Assembly (NCBI GenBank): GCA_023213395.1
Contig: CM041465.1
Location: 78,065,741 to 78,129,740 of the forward strand
Source: Cycas panzhihuaensis
Taxonomy: Eukaryota; Cycadophyta
Length of the DNA stretch: 64,000 nucleotides
Direction: 5' to 3'
Shown piece after piece: positions 35,675-46,262 of this stretch. A program made the translations under genes and the position numbers. The number at the start of each line of letters is the position of its first letter. Position 1 is the first letter of the stretch. The notes under the pieces are model-generated. The model searched no databases, had not been told where the DNA came from, and saw only the letters and a program-made list of their open reading frames with translations.

Positions 35675-38088
35675 TTACTGTTGCTGTCCCGATCCTAGGG
35701 TGCCATCCCCCGATCTGTGTGATCCCTCTCCTGGGGACCACATCCCTCCGAGGCTCCTCCTGGGCCTTCGCGAGCTGCCCGCCTCGCTCCCCTCGTCCCG
35801 AGGCCGTCTCGGGGTAGTAGTCACTATATGTGTATGGGTCCGGCTCCTGCTTGACCTCGAGACCATCTACACTACTAGTTGATCATATCAAGTCTGGATA
35901 CGATCCCTCTCTCCCCGGAGTCCCTCCTCCATAGCCCTGAACTTCTCCTCTGTCGCCTTAAGGCGCTCCTCTAGGACTGCTAGGCGGATGCTGCTACCCG
36001 CATCTCCTCCTAGTCCGCTCCGAGCCTCTAAGGCCTGGACTTGTCTGCGCAGCTCATCCCGCTCACCCCTGGCCGCGTCGAGCTCTCGCTGCAGCTGTCC
36101 CCGGAATGCCATGTGCTCCTGGGTCTCTGCAGCCCAGATGTCTCTTACCCTCGCCAGTGAGGCGAATGCCTGCATGTGGGCTCCTACCGATCTGGGTGCA
36201 TCCTCTGCCTAGATGGGCGGTTGCCCCTCTGCGTAGACCTGAGGGAACATCTCCCTCACCATGGCCTCCACTAGTCTCTGGACCTCTGCTATTCCTGTCA
36301 ATGCAACATGCCGTGTGTCAGTGTATATCCTCACTGCATACCATAATGAAATGAAATCAAAGATCTATTTAGATGTCAAACGACTAAGGAAACGGTTAGG
36401 TCTCACCTGCCGCGGCCGCCGGCTCCTCTGCTCTGGCGACATCCTCGTCTCTTGGCTCCCCACCAACTGCAGGTACCTCATCCTCAGGTATGTCCTCTGC
36501 CTCAACCTCGTCTCTAGTAGGGACTGGCTCAACCCTCGCCTCTCTGGATCTCCTCACGATCCATAGTCTGCGACCCCTGGTCTCGGGCACCCTGCTCGCC
36601 TCGACAACTCCTGATAGGCCTGCCCCTCCTCTGGCAGTCCTGGATGTCCCTATTGCTCCTCCTGTCGGTTGTGATGGACCTACCTCTCCTGCAGGCCGTG
36701 ATGGGCCAGCCCCATCTCCCCCGTCATCGCTGTCATCATCATCATCGTCATCGATGGGCGCTCCTGCTCCGCCCACTCCATTGTCACTCTCCCACCTCAC
36801 TGCTTTGTAGGGCTCTACTATATAGTCTGTTAGAGTGAGGAGGTCGAGTGATGTCGCATCGACCGACCGACGGACATGGGCCTGGTCCTCTGTCCCTCAA
36901 AGCCGCGTCTGCCACCTGTGGACCATCAGGGCCCACCCTACTATGGGGAATGGCCCACTGGGCCACCGCCGCAGTGATCAAAACCAAAGACCGCAATGAT
37001 AGCGTCAGAAGAAACCCTCCTCTGCCGGATCTCCGGATGGTGTCTAGCTGGGCGACGATGTTCGCCGCAACTAGAGTGGCCTGATCCATCCTCTCACGGC
37101 CTCACACCCGTGTGCATCCACCCATCCTCCGGGGATCTCCCTGTAGTTCTATTTCCGGGAAATCCGGAACAGAATGTATAGTAGTATCAACTTCCTCGCC
37201 CAAGGAATCCTAGACATGAGCACAGTCTGGAAGGGAGCTCCCCTCCGCTCCCACCCGCCGGGCCCTTGTGAGGAATTAGGTGCCTCACATGTCTTTGCCT
37301 CGGTCTTTAGCGGCGCTTCTAGCCTCACTGGTCTCCCTGTCGTTGGTACCCCCAGAATCTGCCTGATATCCCCTACGGTGATCGTGACATCACCTATCTG
37401 AGGCAAGTGAAATACGTACCTCCTCCTGTCCCAGTGTGACACGATGTCAACTAGGAGCCTCTGGTCTGACGCAAACTGGGGGGTCTTGAGGGCCTTGTAT
37501 AGGCCACACCTCTTCAGAGTCGCCTTGTCCTCTTAGGACGCCATCTCCAAGTAGCTCAGTATCGGCATGCCGACGTTCTCGTGGTTATCCACCACTATAA
37601 CTGCCTGCAATCATCAAAAATCAGTCAAGGTCAGCCTCTTAGCAATCATCTAGGCCCCTAGCTATCTGTCTGATTTTCCTTTCTGATTTTGGGGGCTGTT
37701 TGGCCCTTTTGGTAGTTTTTTCTGGTTTTCTACCTGCGTACCGCTCCAAATTTAGCGGTACCGCTAAATTTGGAGCGGGTCCCGCAACGATCGCTCTCCT
37801 GTAGCGATCCCGCGATCTTGTCATGCAGTAACCAAGAACCCCTAAAAAGGGGTTTCGCCCAAAATCCAAAAATTTTGTGGCGATCCTCAGGCCCACCGGG
37901 ACCAGGGCTCCCTAATGCCCAGGTCCCCGCCTCTTTTCGAGTCCAATTCGGACTCCGAGAGGCATCCAATTGCCCATAAGAGGCATAAAAAGCATAAAAA
38001 TTAACTTAAAAAGGCATTAAATTTTAAACTTTGAAATGGCAAGGGTTTCGTGAGATCCACTCACTGGATCTGGCCTAACCGTCGCCAT
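35675..38088 (-). pseudogene. Antisense accessory gene with plant mobile domain (PMD), three inferred exons, decayed
   Basis: On the minus strand, exon 1 is 38088-38065 (ATG, peptide MATVRPDP), followed by a GTGAGT donor. Exon 2 starts at 37604 after TTGCAG and reads AVIVVDNHENVGMPILSYLE..., with the PMD signature RYVFHLPQIGDVTITVGDIR and ILGVPTTGRPV near 37421-37320. It runs through an acidic run (seven Asp near 36740) to 36407, with a GTGAGA donor. Exon 3 starts at 36294 after TTGACAG and encodes a heptad-rich coiled coil (36175-35888) and a basic tail. Both introns keep phase (0 and 1). Several stops between 37150 and 36880, plus single stops elsewhere, show decay. PMD is known from plant transposons and MAIN-type host proteins. 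The function in a retrotransposon is unknown. Exon calls are inference. Confidence 0.7.
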
Positions 38089-38782
38089 CTCGTCTCTGCG
38101 ATCGTAACGATTGTATTTATGTTCGGATCCGACAGTCAGATCATCTCCTACGTGCCTCTGAAGTCAGGTAGCACTCCGCGTCATAAGAAAAAGGCTCTGG
38201 TTTCGCACGAGAGCCGGTGAAAATGAATCCGATTTTCATTCGTTTTCCTTATATAGGCGGGGGCCCTGACAGGCACTTCTTGCGTTTCTGGCTCCGCGAT
38301 AGTCATTGAGACCGTCTCATTCCCCTGGTAGCCTTTGCCTTCTGGCTTTGTCGCCTCTTGTGCTCTATGGATGCCCTTTTTGCTTTCTCTTGCAAGGGCA
38401 TATATGGCGCCTCATTGTCGCACTTTCGCCAGGGCCCTTCTGCATCGTTTTACGCGCTACTCCCTTGCATGCCTGAGTTTATACTCGTTTGGCTCATTTC
38501 GCTGCCCTGGACTCGTTTTTGCAGCTATTTCTCACTCCTGGGGTCCCCAAAGGGAATGCTCCCCCGTCCGAGGGCACGTTTTACTTCCCAAAGTAACCTT
38601 TGGCACTATAAGGCGTCTTTTCTCCGCCCACTCTCAGCCAGTGGCCGGATTGCTTGCTTTCGTTCTCAGGTAACCTCATTACTAGGTCCTCCTACCCTTC
38701 TCGGCCACCTTCGTGCTCGCCATTTGAGTCTTTGTTTTACTTTCATTGCTATTTGTTTGCTACCAGAGTTTAGTATTCAGGC
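38089..38782. promoter_or_regulatory. Candidate divergent promoter between the antisense PMD gene and the sense RNase H
   Basis: On the minus strand a TATATAAG box lies at 38255-38248, about 165 bp upstream of the PMD gene's ATG. On the plus strand CTATAAGG at 38606-38613 lies about 170 bp upstream of the RNase H ATG at 38783. A plus-strand intron-like pair, CTCAG|GTAACC at 38670 and TATTCAG|GC ending 38780, would place the ATG two bases into the next exon. Open frames crossing this stretch (38335-38673 and 38358-39056) are not coding by content. The promoter call is inference from motifs. Confidence 0.45.
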
Positions 38783-39205
38783 ATGTCTCTTCTCGTTTTT
38801 ACCAATGGTGGAAGTCGCGGCAACCCCAGACCTTCCGCTGCTGCGTGGATTCTTCGCAGCCCCTCTGGACACGATTTCTTACGTTCCGGGGTCTTTCTTC
38901 CTGAGGCTACCAATAACGGAGCCGAGTACACGGCCGTTATTGAAGCCCTTACTGATGCTCTCTGTTTCCATCGCGGGTCCATCATGTTGTTTTACGATTC
39001 TTAGGTTGTGGTGTCCCATCTCACCCAGGTCTACCAGGTACGATGCCCTCACCTGAGAACCCTCGCGTCTGCTGCCAGATCTCTTCTAGCTTGTTTCTCG
39101 TCAGTGGATATTCAGCATATCCCTAGGCACCTCAATGCTGAGGCTGACAGCCTCGTCCGCCTCATCCTTGAGCGTCGCCTCCCTCTTCTGGACAACCGCC
39201 CCTGA
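38783..39205 (+). pseudogene. Second RNase H (archaeal/plant-like aRNH) downstream of pol
   Basis: The reading begins MSLLVFTNGGSRGNPRPSAA, the classic RNase HI opening, but with Asn where the first catalytic Asp (TDGG) should be. The catalytic Glu is kept in ATNNGAEYTAVIEAL near 38909-38953, and the next Asp in MLFYDS near 38984-39001. A TAG at 39002-39004 takes the place of Gln. In the same frame VVVSHLTQVYQVR and HIPRHLNAEADSLVRLIL follow to TGA at 39203-39205. A second RNase H beyond the pol RNase H is known in Tat-lineage elements. It could support plus-strand priming and second-strand synthesis. Here it is separated from integrase by 3.8 kb and faces the antisense PMD gene. Confidence 0.85.
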
Positions 39206-39463
39206 GGCTTGATTGGCCAGTCCGTGCCCAAGTCTCTGGTTGCTGTTAGTTGGATGTGCTTACTCTATTTGCTGGATGCCCTCCTACTTCACGTTGTACT
39301 TCGGCAACGGGGGCATCCCCTTTTGCTTGGTTATTTCATTTACAGGTCGATGTTTAGACGACGCGTAGGCAGCCCCTACGTTGTCCGCGTCTCTGTCTCC
39401 CTCATCCACACGTTCCGCCACGACACTCGCCTACGCCCTTGGCCCATGTGCTGCTCTTTATTG

Positions 39464-39465
<2 letters not shown>

Positions 39466-39512
<47 letters not shown>
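39466..39512. repeat. (TA)n microsatellite
   Basis: About 47 bases of perfect TA repeat lie between the second RNase H and the 3' LTR. Its tyrosine-isoleucine translation is an artefact. Confidence 0.95.
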
Positions 39513-39515
<3 letters not shown>

Positions 39516-39593
39516 TGTACTACTCATATCTTTGATTGTCAGCATTCACCATCACGTTATGCTCCGAAAGCGAGGCTTTCACGCCATGGGCGA

Positions 39594-42148
39594 TGTTCCC
39601 AGCTACTGGGAATGGACTTGAGACGCATCGATGCGGGTTTATTCAGGTATACTTTCTTGCCTTTTCTTGCCCATGCTTGATTGAGGTTATTTAGAATAGG
39701 TTGCTTGATATATACCTGCCTGCACGCATTGCCTTTCTGCTTGCTCATAATGCATGTACTTACGGCACACCATTAGCCTATGACGACTCATAGTGGGGGC
39801 ATTCTTCAGCGAATACTACACCCCGTATGGCGCACAGCCACCCACGTTGACTCCACGGTCTCCCGGGATATTTCCGTCAGTCCTATTTGCTCTCATTATG
39901 ATATGTTGCTTATGTTGCAGTCCTTCCTAAGTCTGATTTAATCCTTAGTTAGGACTCTTTGCATTATTTTGGGTACTTGCCCATTGCCTGGGCATTCCCT
40001 CAACTGCCCTAACTTATGTTTAGCCTTGATTTTTGCCCCAAAACCTGATATTTCTGCTCATTTTTCTCTTTTTTTGTTTCCAGCCTGATACCACTGTAAA
40101 CTTATTGGTACCGCAGAGTTTATCATGCATCGCAGTAGTTTGTCATGCAGAATCGCTTTGAAATTTAAAGAGAACCACCTACGATTCTGCTTTTTTCGCG
40201 AACCGCCACGTGGCATTGATTGATTCGAGTCGCTCGACATCCCCAACGCTCACCCTCGTGAGCAGGGGGATAAAGGAGATTTTGCTCCCCATTTTTCAGA
40301 TCTTTTTTTTTTTGCCATTTTTTAAATCTCTTGGAAGAATTTCTGACTTTCACACAATAAAACACACAGAAAAGACAAACTACATACACAACAACTGGAT
40401 AAGGGAGAAAAGGATTGCTATCAGTTGGACTTGCAGGGCCATTGCTGCCCCCTACAGCTCTCCATAGCAAGCCCCATCTTTCTTTGCAGGTGCTAAAGGA
40501 TTCAAGTGACATTTCCACCCAAAAGTTACCTCAAGAGCCAACTTCCAAGGCTCCTCAACTTGCAAGGAGTTTTCTTCATCCTCACTCTTGCAAAGACCAC
40601 TCATGGTCAGTCCCTATACAGTGTTTATTGTTGTTGTTCCTAGCAGCAAAGTTCATGCTTGATCTTCTCCCTATAAGGTACTTCTTGTTTTTTACTTGTA
40701 ATTTATTTTATTCCTATTTCTTTTGTTCATTAATGAATGGGATCCTAGTTAGCTAGTTTTCCTCATAAGTGTTGCTTCTTCCTGTAAGCCTCTCTATTTT
40801 CTTTAAACTGTCTCTTTCACCCCTTCCTTAGTTAGCCGGTGCAAATGAGTACATACGAGGGTTTGAGGGAGGTAGGCGGGGTTCCGTCCCCCATTGCTGT
40901 CCTTCTCCCCAAGGGTTCCGTCCCTTATCCTCTTTCCCTTTGCCATCCGTGCTTTCTTAGGGAACGGGCTAAGAGAGTTTATGGGATTTAGTTAGGGTGT
41001 TCCGATTAGCATAGACAACCTGTCACTACATCATTACCAGAAGTCTCACCCGTTGGTGTTGGGCCCTACGTAAGCCTCAGCTTGTTCTGTTATTCTTTTC
41101 CTTGTTATGGTTTGTTACCTCACTACTTAGTTGCCAATTAGTTTTCCTTCCCGAGTTCCGTGGAGGTCTCTCGTGGGTGAGTTAGCCATCCCGAGGCTAT
41201 ACTCCTTTCCCTTTCGAGTGTTTTCGTGGTGCATGGTGGTGAGAGCGTTTCTTGTATGTTGTTATTTCGTTTGGTTATATTCTGATGCTTAGTATAGATC
41301 TTAGTTTCATTTGATTTCAGTTTATATATATATTTCTTGGTATATCTTGTGGCCTCTCTTCCGAGAGGAAGGTGTCCTTCTCACCCATTTGCAGGATCGC
41401 GCATTGGTGGAGCGATACGTGGGATAAGCCCATTGCATGTTAGTTCCCAGCGTAGTGTATGCCTTTCTTTGGTTTCAGGCTTTTCGTTTCTTTCCGTTTT
41501 ATCTGCTTTTGCATGCTTAAGGGGAGGTAAGTAAACCCCTCTTCCATCGCTTCTGGCAATTACCGCCGATCGGTATTGCATGCACGGCGAACGGAGAAGA
41601 AAGGAGCGGGACTTAGAGAGACGAGCCGCACCTCCATTTAGGCGCCGGATCCAGGTATTCCCCTTGCTTCCTGTATATCTCCTTTTACATTGTTATCTTA
41701 CATGCATTTGCCTGAGTAGTTAGAAAATTGTAAAAGAATATAAAGGAAAAAGGGGAAAGTGCATTCATTTCCACGTTATTTCTTGCTTTAGCTAGCATAG
41801 CTTAGCGTAGATAGTTTGCTCGTGTCGCATTCGAGTTGCCCTCATTGCACCCTTTTCTTGCATTTGCCTATACATTAGCTAGTTGCCCTTCCCTTCGTTG
41901 CCTTCTCATTGCCTTGAGAAGACACAACGCGCAAGGCATTCCCTCTCCTTCCCGGCCATCCGAAGGGTAGGAAGGCCTTGTTTTGCATGGCTACCTGGAA
42001 GCAACTAGGCACCTTGCAGTCCCAAATCCGTGCTCCGGCACACAGACGCCCTACGATGTGAGGTCCTCGCTGCCTAGCCTAGTTAGCATAGCGTATTCTC
42101 ATATCCTTTTGCTAGACGTAGGGACACCGCCCCGTAGCGAGCGTTTCA
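39594..42148 (+). repeat. 3' LTR of the Tat-like element
   Basis: It starts TGTTCCCAGC and ends GAGCGTTTCA, followed by the target duplication ACCAC (42149-42153). It is uninterrupted, so it shows the original form of the site where the solo LTR entered the 5' copy (GGGATCCTAG at 40739-40748). The bases just before it (CACGCCATGGGCGA) do not form a normal polypurine tract. Confidence 0.93.
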
Positions 42149-42620
42149 ACCACCATCACTCTGATCGCTCCTTCAATATTGGTGATCTTGTATTCCTTCA
42201 TCTCCAACGTTATAAGCAGCAATCCATTTGCCATCATAAGAACCACAAACTTAGCCCTCGATATTATGGCCTCTATAAAGTCCTTAAACACATTGATGAA
42301 GTTGCATATGCTCTCAACCTTCCCCCCACTACCAACATCCATAATGTTTTTCACGTATCATGTCTTTAAAAGTGTCTAAGCAAAACCTATATCCCCCAGA
42401 CAACCTTTATAATTCTGGATAAAGAGTAAACCTTATCCGTACCTCCAAAATGTATACTGGCTAGTAGACAATGCCATCTCCAGAATTGGTCCATTTTAGA
42501 ATATTTAATACAGTGGGCAGGTTGTAACTTAGATGAAGCAACTTGGAAATCTGATGATTTTATCAAAAAGCATCCACATCTCATATACCTCGAGGACTCA
42601 ACATCTCATGGGAGGGTACC
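42149..42620 (+). pseudogene. Chromovirus integrase C-terminus and chromodomain (right half)
   Basis: It continues the integrase broken at 23084: HSDRSFNIGDLVFLHLQRYKQ from about 42156, then YYGLYKVLKHIDEVAYALNLP and IHNVFHVSCLKKCL. The chromodomain reads YLIQWAGCNLDEATWKSD from about 42506, ending at TAA near 42630. The integrase tail is open for about 70 codons across the junction. The minus-strand fragment at 19386-19610 and the plus fragment at 46263-46741 are relatives. Confidence 0.88.
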
Positions 42621-43005
42621 TATTACATAACTCATCTTACTAGGTTATGCAAAACACTATTATACAGAGAGCTATCACGAGGTTAAGAGATAAGGTTAAT
42701 TATGGAACTTCGTGCATGAGCCGATAAACTAGCCAATGGTATGCAAGGTCATTATGCCATCCAATAGAATGTAAGGCTGCTTAGGCCACCAATAGGATTG
42801 CATGTGAAAGACCCTCTTTTGTCTATATAGGGATCATAGATTATAAATGATGGTTAGCTTGATATAACTTTTTATAAAGATTGTGTTGCGGTACTCTCTA
42901 TTTCGGTGATCATTTGGCACTCTTGTGTTTTTATGAGATAATATGTTAATTTGTTTGCCCTATTGGATAGAATGAAGTGGTTACGATTATCATTTTCTAC
43001 TATCT
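42621..43005 (+). repeat. 3' LTR of the split chromovirus (right end approximate)
   Basis: After GGGAGGGTACC the sequence starts TATTACATAAC, matching TGTTACATAAC at the start of the LTR at 46742 apart from one G-to-A change. A TATATAGGG word near 42826 could be the TATA box. The end is not clearly visible and is set by the 385-bp length of the relative. Confidence 0.5.
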
Positions 43006-45562
43006 CAAGGAGCACTTGTGAGAAGATACATTCCACTTGACCACATATAGGTTAAAAAAGTGAATGATGAATTTATTTTTTTATGAACTCATTTAATCTA
43101 ATATTATAAAGTTTAATTGAGATATTAAATCACTTTTGAATATTATTTAGAATCTTTCAAATCCCCCAAAATCAAAATTAGTGGTCTTATGGCAAATTTT
43201 GATATGACTTAAAGGCCTAATTCATATTTTTAAATAATTTATTTATTTTTCATGAGTTGTTGGCAATGTTTTTGCTATAACTTTTTCTATGATTAATGAA
43301 ATTTAGTTCATCATTACCATAAAAAACTAGACTAATATACAAACGAAACAAGTGGTTACATGAATACTTTTAGAGGAAAATTGATATATTTAGTGTAAGT
43401 TAAATTTAAGGAAGATAATTTTTAGTATTATTTGGATATATGGCATATAAACTTATGGGTATTAAAAATTGATTATCCAAAGCTTGATTTCATAATTTAA
43501 TAAGATTTTGATTCAAAGAATTATGTTCTAAGAGAAGTATAGTGGTAAACTCTTCATATTTTGTTCGAGAGAGTCCCTTTCTATTTGTAGAATGAAGCCA
43601 ATAAAAGCTCTACCTGATCAAAGATCTCTATAATTGACTCTTATTTACCTTCTCTTGTGTTATGCTTAGGAAAGATATAATCTCAAATTATTATCGTCTT
43701 TCTATTGCCTTGGTTGTAAGTATGACCCTCTTTGAATTATTCTATAATATTACAATAGTTGTTGTAGATAATGACACCGTAGCTCCTATAAAAGTAATAA
43801 CAATCGAAGTCATGGATGAGTATTCAAATAAAGAGGAGCACCTTGTTATCATGGAATCACTTGTTGTTACCATAATAGCTACATAAATCAAAGTGAATAC
43901 TGGAGTGGGTTCCTCCATTACATTTGGTTCTCCTAATAAACGAGTAGCTATAGCCACTAGTTATCTACATAATTTAGTAGATGGTGAAGTTTTATATGGA
44001 CATCAACAGGTTCATGAATGTAGATGAATCTCTAATGCAACTTATGAAGAAGGTGGTGAAGAATAGTGGTGTTCCTTCTTATTGAAGATCCAACAATTTT
44101 CTTGAAGATTCTGTTTGTTTTATATTTATGTAATTAATCATTATAGAATAGTGTTAAAAATAATAATTAATTACTTTATTGTAAAGATATATTAAGTGGT
44201 GTTATGTCTTCTACTCTATTATATATATCATTATTAAATTATGAGTACCATTAAGATGTGTGTATATGCTCACTTATTTATAAATATCTTATTAATAGGC
44301 TTATAAGTTTTCTTACATTATTAGTTGGATATGATGTCAATTATAGTTATATACATATTCATCTAATATAATTCTTTGAAGGGTGACCATTCTTCCATCA
44401 TATTAATATGTTCTTATAATATATATATTTCATCTTACTATGCTTGCATGTTAATCTTTCATTGAACTGATTAAATGTTCTTGTATTATAAAAATAGTTT
44501 GTTATATTATTATTTCCAACACTAATTTGGTAGATACTAGAGTCATGACTTCATATCGCTATATAATTCTTTACAAACTGTTTATTATAGACTGATAAAA
44601 GGATTGTTTAAGACTTTTATTCCAAAACTACTTGCCAATTGGATATAATGTCTCTCTTTAATATACATAGGAAGATAAATCATATATTTAAAGTTTTCTT
44701 CCATTAAGGATTACATGCATTTCAAAACTTACATATGTCTTAAGTTCTTTTATAATACCCTCAATAAAAGACACTATCTACTTAAAATAACTCAGGTCCT
44801 TCTTATTTTAAGCAAATAGTCAATAAGTTAATCTTAAGTTCAAAGTGGTTAGAGTGAGTAAAAAATATTCAAGACAACTTCCTCATTTAGATACACTCTA
44901 AAAGCAATCTTTGTCCCACATGAATGTGGATTGCTCTCCTACTACCTCCATTTATATTAATAACCAAATAATTCCATAAATTTAAGGAATCTCTCATAAG
45001 GCAATGGCTTCTTGAATCTCCCCTTATGAATCTTCGTTCATACTGTGTACCTCCCTCTTAATTATTTTATTTCCTTTAAACAATTTGATCCACTTTTATT
45101 ATGGTAGATACTTTATATCATTTTACATAGGTTCAAGCACTTGGCCCCTAATATGCCCTTATGTATGCATCCCACGGCATAGGCCTTAATTATAAAACAT
45201 CATAATTATAAACATGAATATCCCACACCTAATCAAGCATTAAAAACTTCTATTTTATAATAAGGGATATATTACAACATTAAAAACTTAAAAAAATGAA
45301 ATATAAACTGACAGATACATCATGGATAGACATGAGGTATTAGATAGGGTGCACTACTTGATTGACTCAAGTATTATAGAGTGAGGTAGTGGTGACACAA
45401 GTTAGTGGGTGCTCATTCTAGTGATGGGTCGTTGAGCACAATGCACGTGGAAATAACTAATAGTAGGTTTTAATAACCACATTAATGTCCTCTCATTCAC
45501 ATAACTTCAACATGGAATACTCTCCTTTTATTTATTGTATATATGTATGAAAACTTATGCTC
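43006..45562. other. AT-rich stretch without a recognisable gene
   Basis: There are stops in all frames and no coding similarity that I recognise. An open stretch of 74 codons at 43662-43886 (MLRKDIISNYY...) has no identifiable domain and ordinary AT-rich composition, so I do not call it a gene. Confidence 0.55.
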
Positions 45563-45580
45563 ATGATGATGATGACGATG

Positions 45581-45611
<31 letters not shown>

Positions 45612-45622
45612 TGATGATGATG
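45563..45622. repeat. Compound trinucleotide microsatellite (ATG)n(ATA)n(ATG)n
   Basis: GATGATGATGACGATG is followed by about ten ATA/AAT units and then GATGATGATGATG. The two ATG blocks flank the AT-only block, which suggests ATG-to-ATA changes within an originally uniform repeat. Confidence 0.9.
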
Positions 45623-45639
45623 CAAGATTAGGTAAAAAT

Positions 45640-46260
45640 CCTACTATTATCCCTAGTGTATTATGATAACTAGCTAAATGTTCATAATTCTATGATAGAA
45701 ATAGTATGGTGAAAGTATTCAAACTCTTACTTCTCAAGGGTATACTTAGCCCTATTAGCAAAGAATGCATTGTCTTAAAGGATTTATAATAATTGGTCAA
45801 ATGTGGTCTTCCTAGTTTTTATTATATACCACACTATCGTCAAAGAATACCAAGATAAATTTGCAAAGAAAAGAATTTAATACTTAGTTTATAGTTGCTT
45901 GAAAAGTGGCTAGAATATTTAGCAATCCAAATGGTAAAGCTTTAAACTCATAATGACCTTCATACCTATAAGAGGTTATCTTAGGGGTTTCTTATGCCCT
46001 TATTCAAATATGGTAATATATTAAATGAAGATCAATCTTTAGTAAAGTATTATACCTTGTACAACTCATTTAAGAGATCACCAATGCAAGGGAATAAAGA
46101 ATTAGTTCTTAAGAGAGATCTTGTTCAACTATTTATAATCAATACACATCCTAAAAAACCCATCCTTCTTTAGGTCTAGAATTACTAGAGTTGTATTTGG
46201 GATCTTATTAAGGGGGATAATGGCTTATTTTAGTAATTTTTGCATAAAATTGAATGAAGC
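45640..46260 (-). pseudogene. Minus-strand Ty3/gypsy RT remnant
   Basis: Read on the minus strand from 46260 down: LDLKKDG near 46180-46160, then MCIDYK*LNKISLKN near 46147-46100. These are followed by KIDLHLIYYH near 46045-46020, YEGHYEFKALPFGLLN near 45970-45925, FILVFFDDSVVYNK near 45862-45822 and LRDNAFFANRAKYTLEK near 45785-45735. This is the standard gypsy RT motif order. Stops and frame changes are frequent. It faces the plus-strand gypsy fragment that begins at about 46263. Confidence 0.8.
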
Positions 46261-46262
46261 AA

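Larger units (their letters stand above)
23085..42148 (+). mobile_element. Tat-like Ty3/gypsy LTR retrotransposon, 19.06 kb, nested in the chromovirus
   Basis: The element has long LTRs (2,555 bp at the 3' end; 5,095 bp at the 5' end because of an inserted solo LTR), and gag, protease, RT-RNase H and integrase on the plus strand. It has 4.6 kb of extra sequence between integrase and the 3' LTR with an antisense PMD gene and a second RNase H. The pre-RT motif FAWDYSDMKGIDPSIV near 32317-32364, the lack of a chromodomain and the second RNase H point to the Tat lineage. Target duplication ACCAC flanks it exactly. By eye the LTRs are roughly 94-98% identical, younger than the copia elements here. 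Stops and frameshifts make it non-autonomous now. Confidence 0.93.
19615..43005 (+). mobile_element. Chromovirus-type Ty3/gypsy element, split by the Tat-like insertion
   Basis: The left part (19615-23084) holds gag, protease, RT, RNase H and most of the integrase. The right part (42149 onward) holds the integrase C-terminus, chromodomain and 3' LTR start. The split is exact: the 5 bases ACCAC occur at 23080-23084 and 42149-42153, and removing the insert plus one copy restores an uninterrupted reading QLVDHHHSDRSFNIGD. The 5' LTR and PBS are missing, because the element starts abruptly inside gag at 19615 next to an opposite-strand fragment. The right end near 43005 is estimated from a 385-bp LTR of the same family. 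Confidence 0.88.

Noticed and set aside
36261-37401. Plus-strand open frames across the PMD region (Ser/Pro/Leu-rich)
   Set aside because: They are shadows of the GC-rich antisense exons; only the minus strand shows a recognisable domain and coiled coil.
38335-39056. Plus-strand open frames of 112 and 232 codons
   Set aside because: They overlap the divergent promoter region and the RNase H in another frame; composition is Ser/Leu/Phe-rich without a domain.
35529-39520. TA-repeat driven open frames near 35529 and 39439-39535 with Tyr-Ile runs
   Set aside because: They are microsatellite translations.
43662-43886. 74-codon open frame starting MLRKDIISNYY
   Set aside because: No domain, signal or neighbour supports it, and the length is expected by chance in AT-rich DNA.
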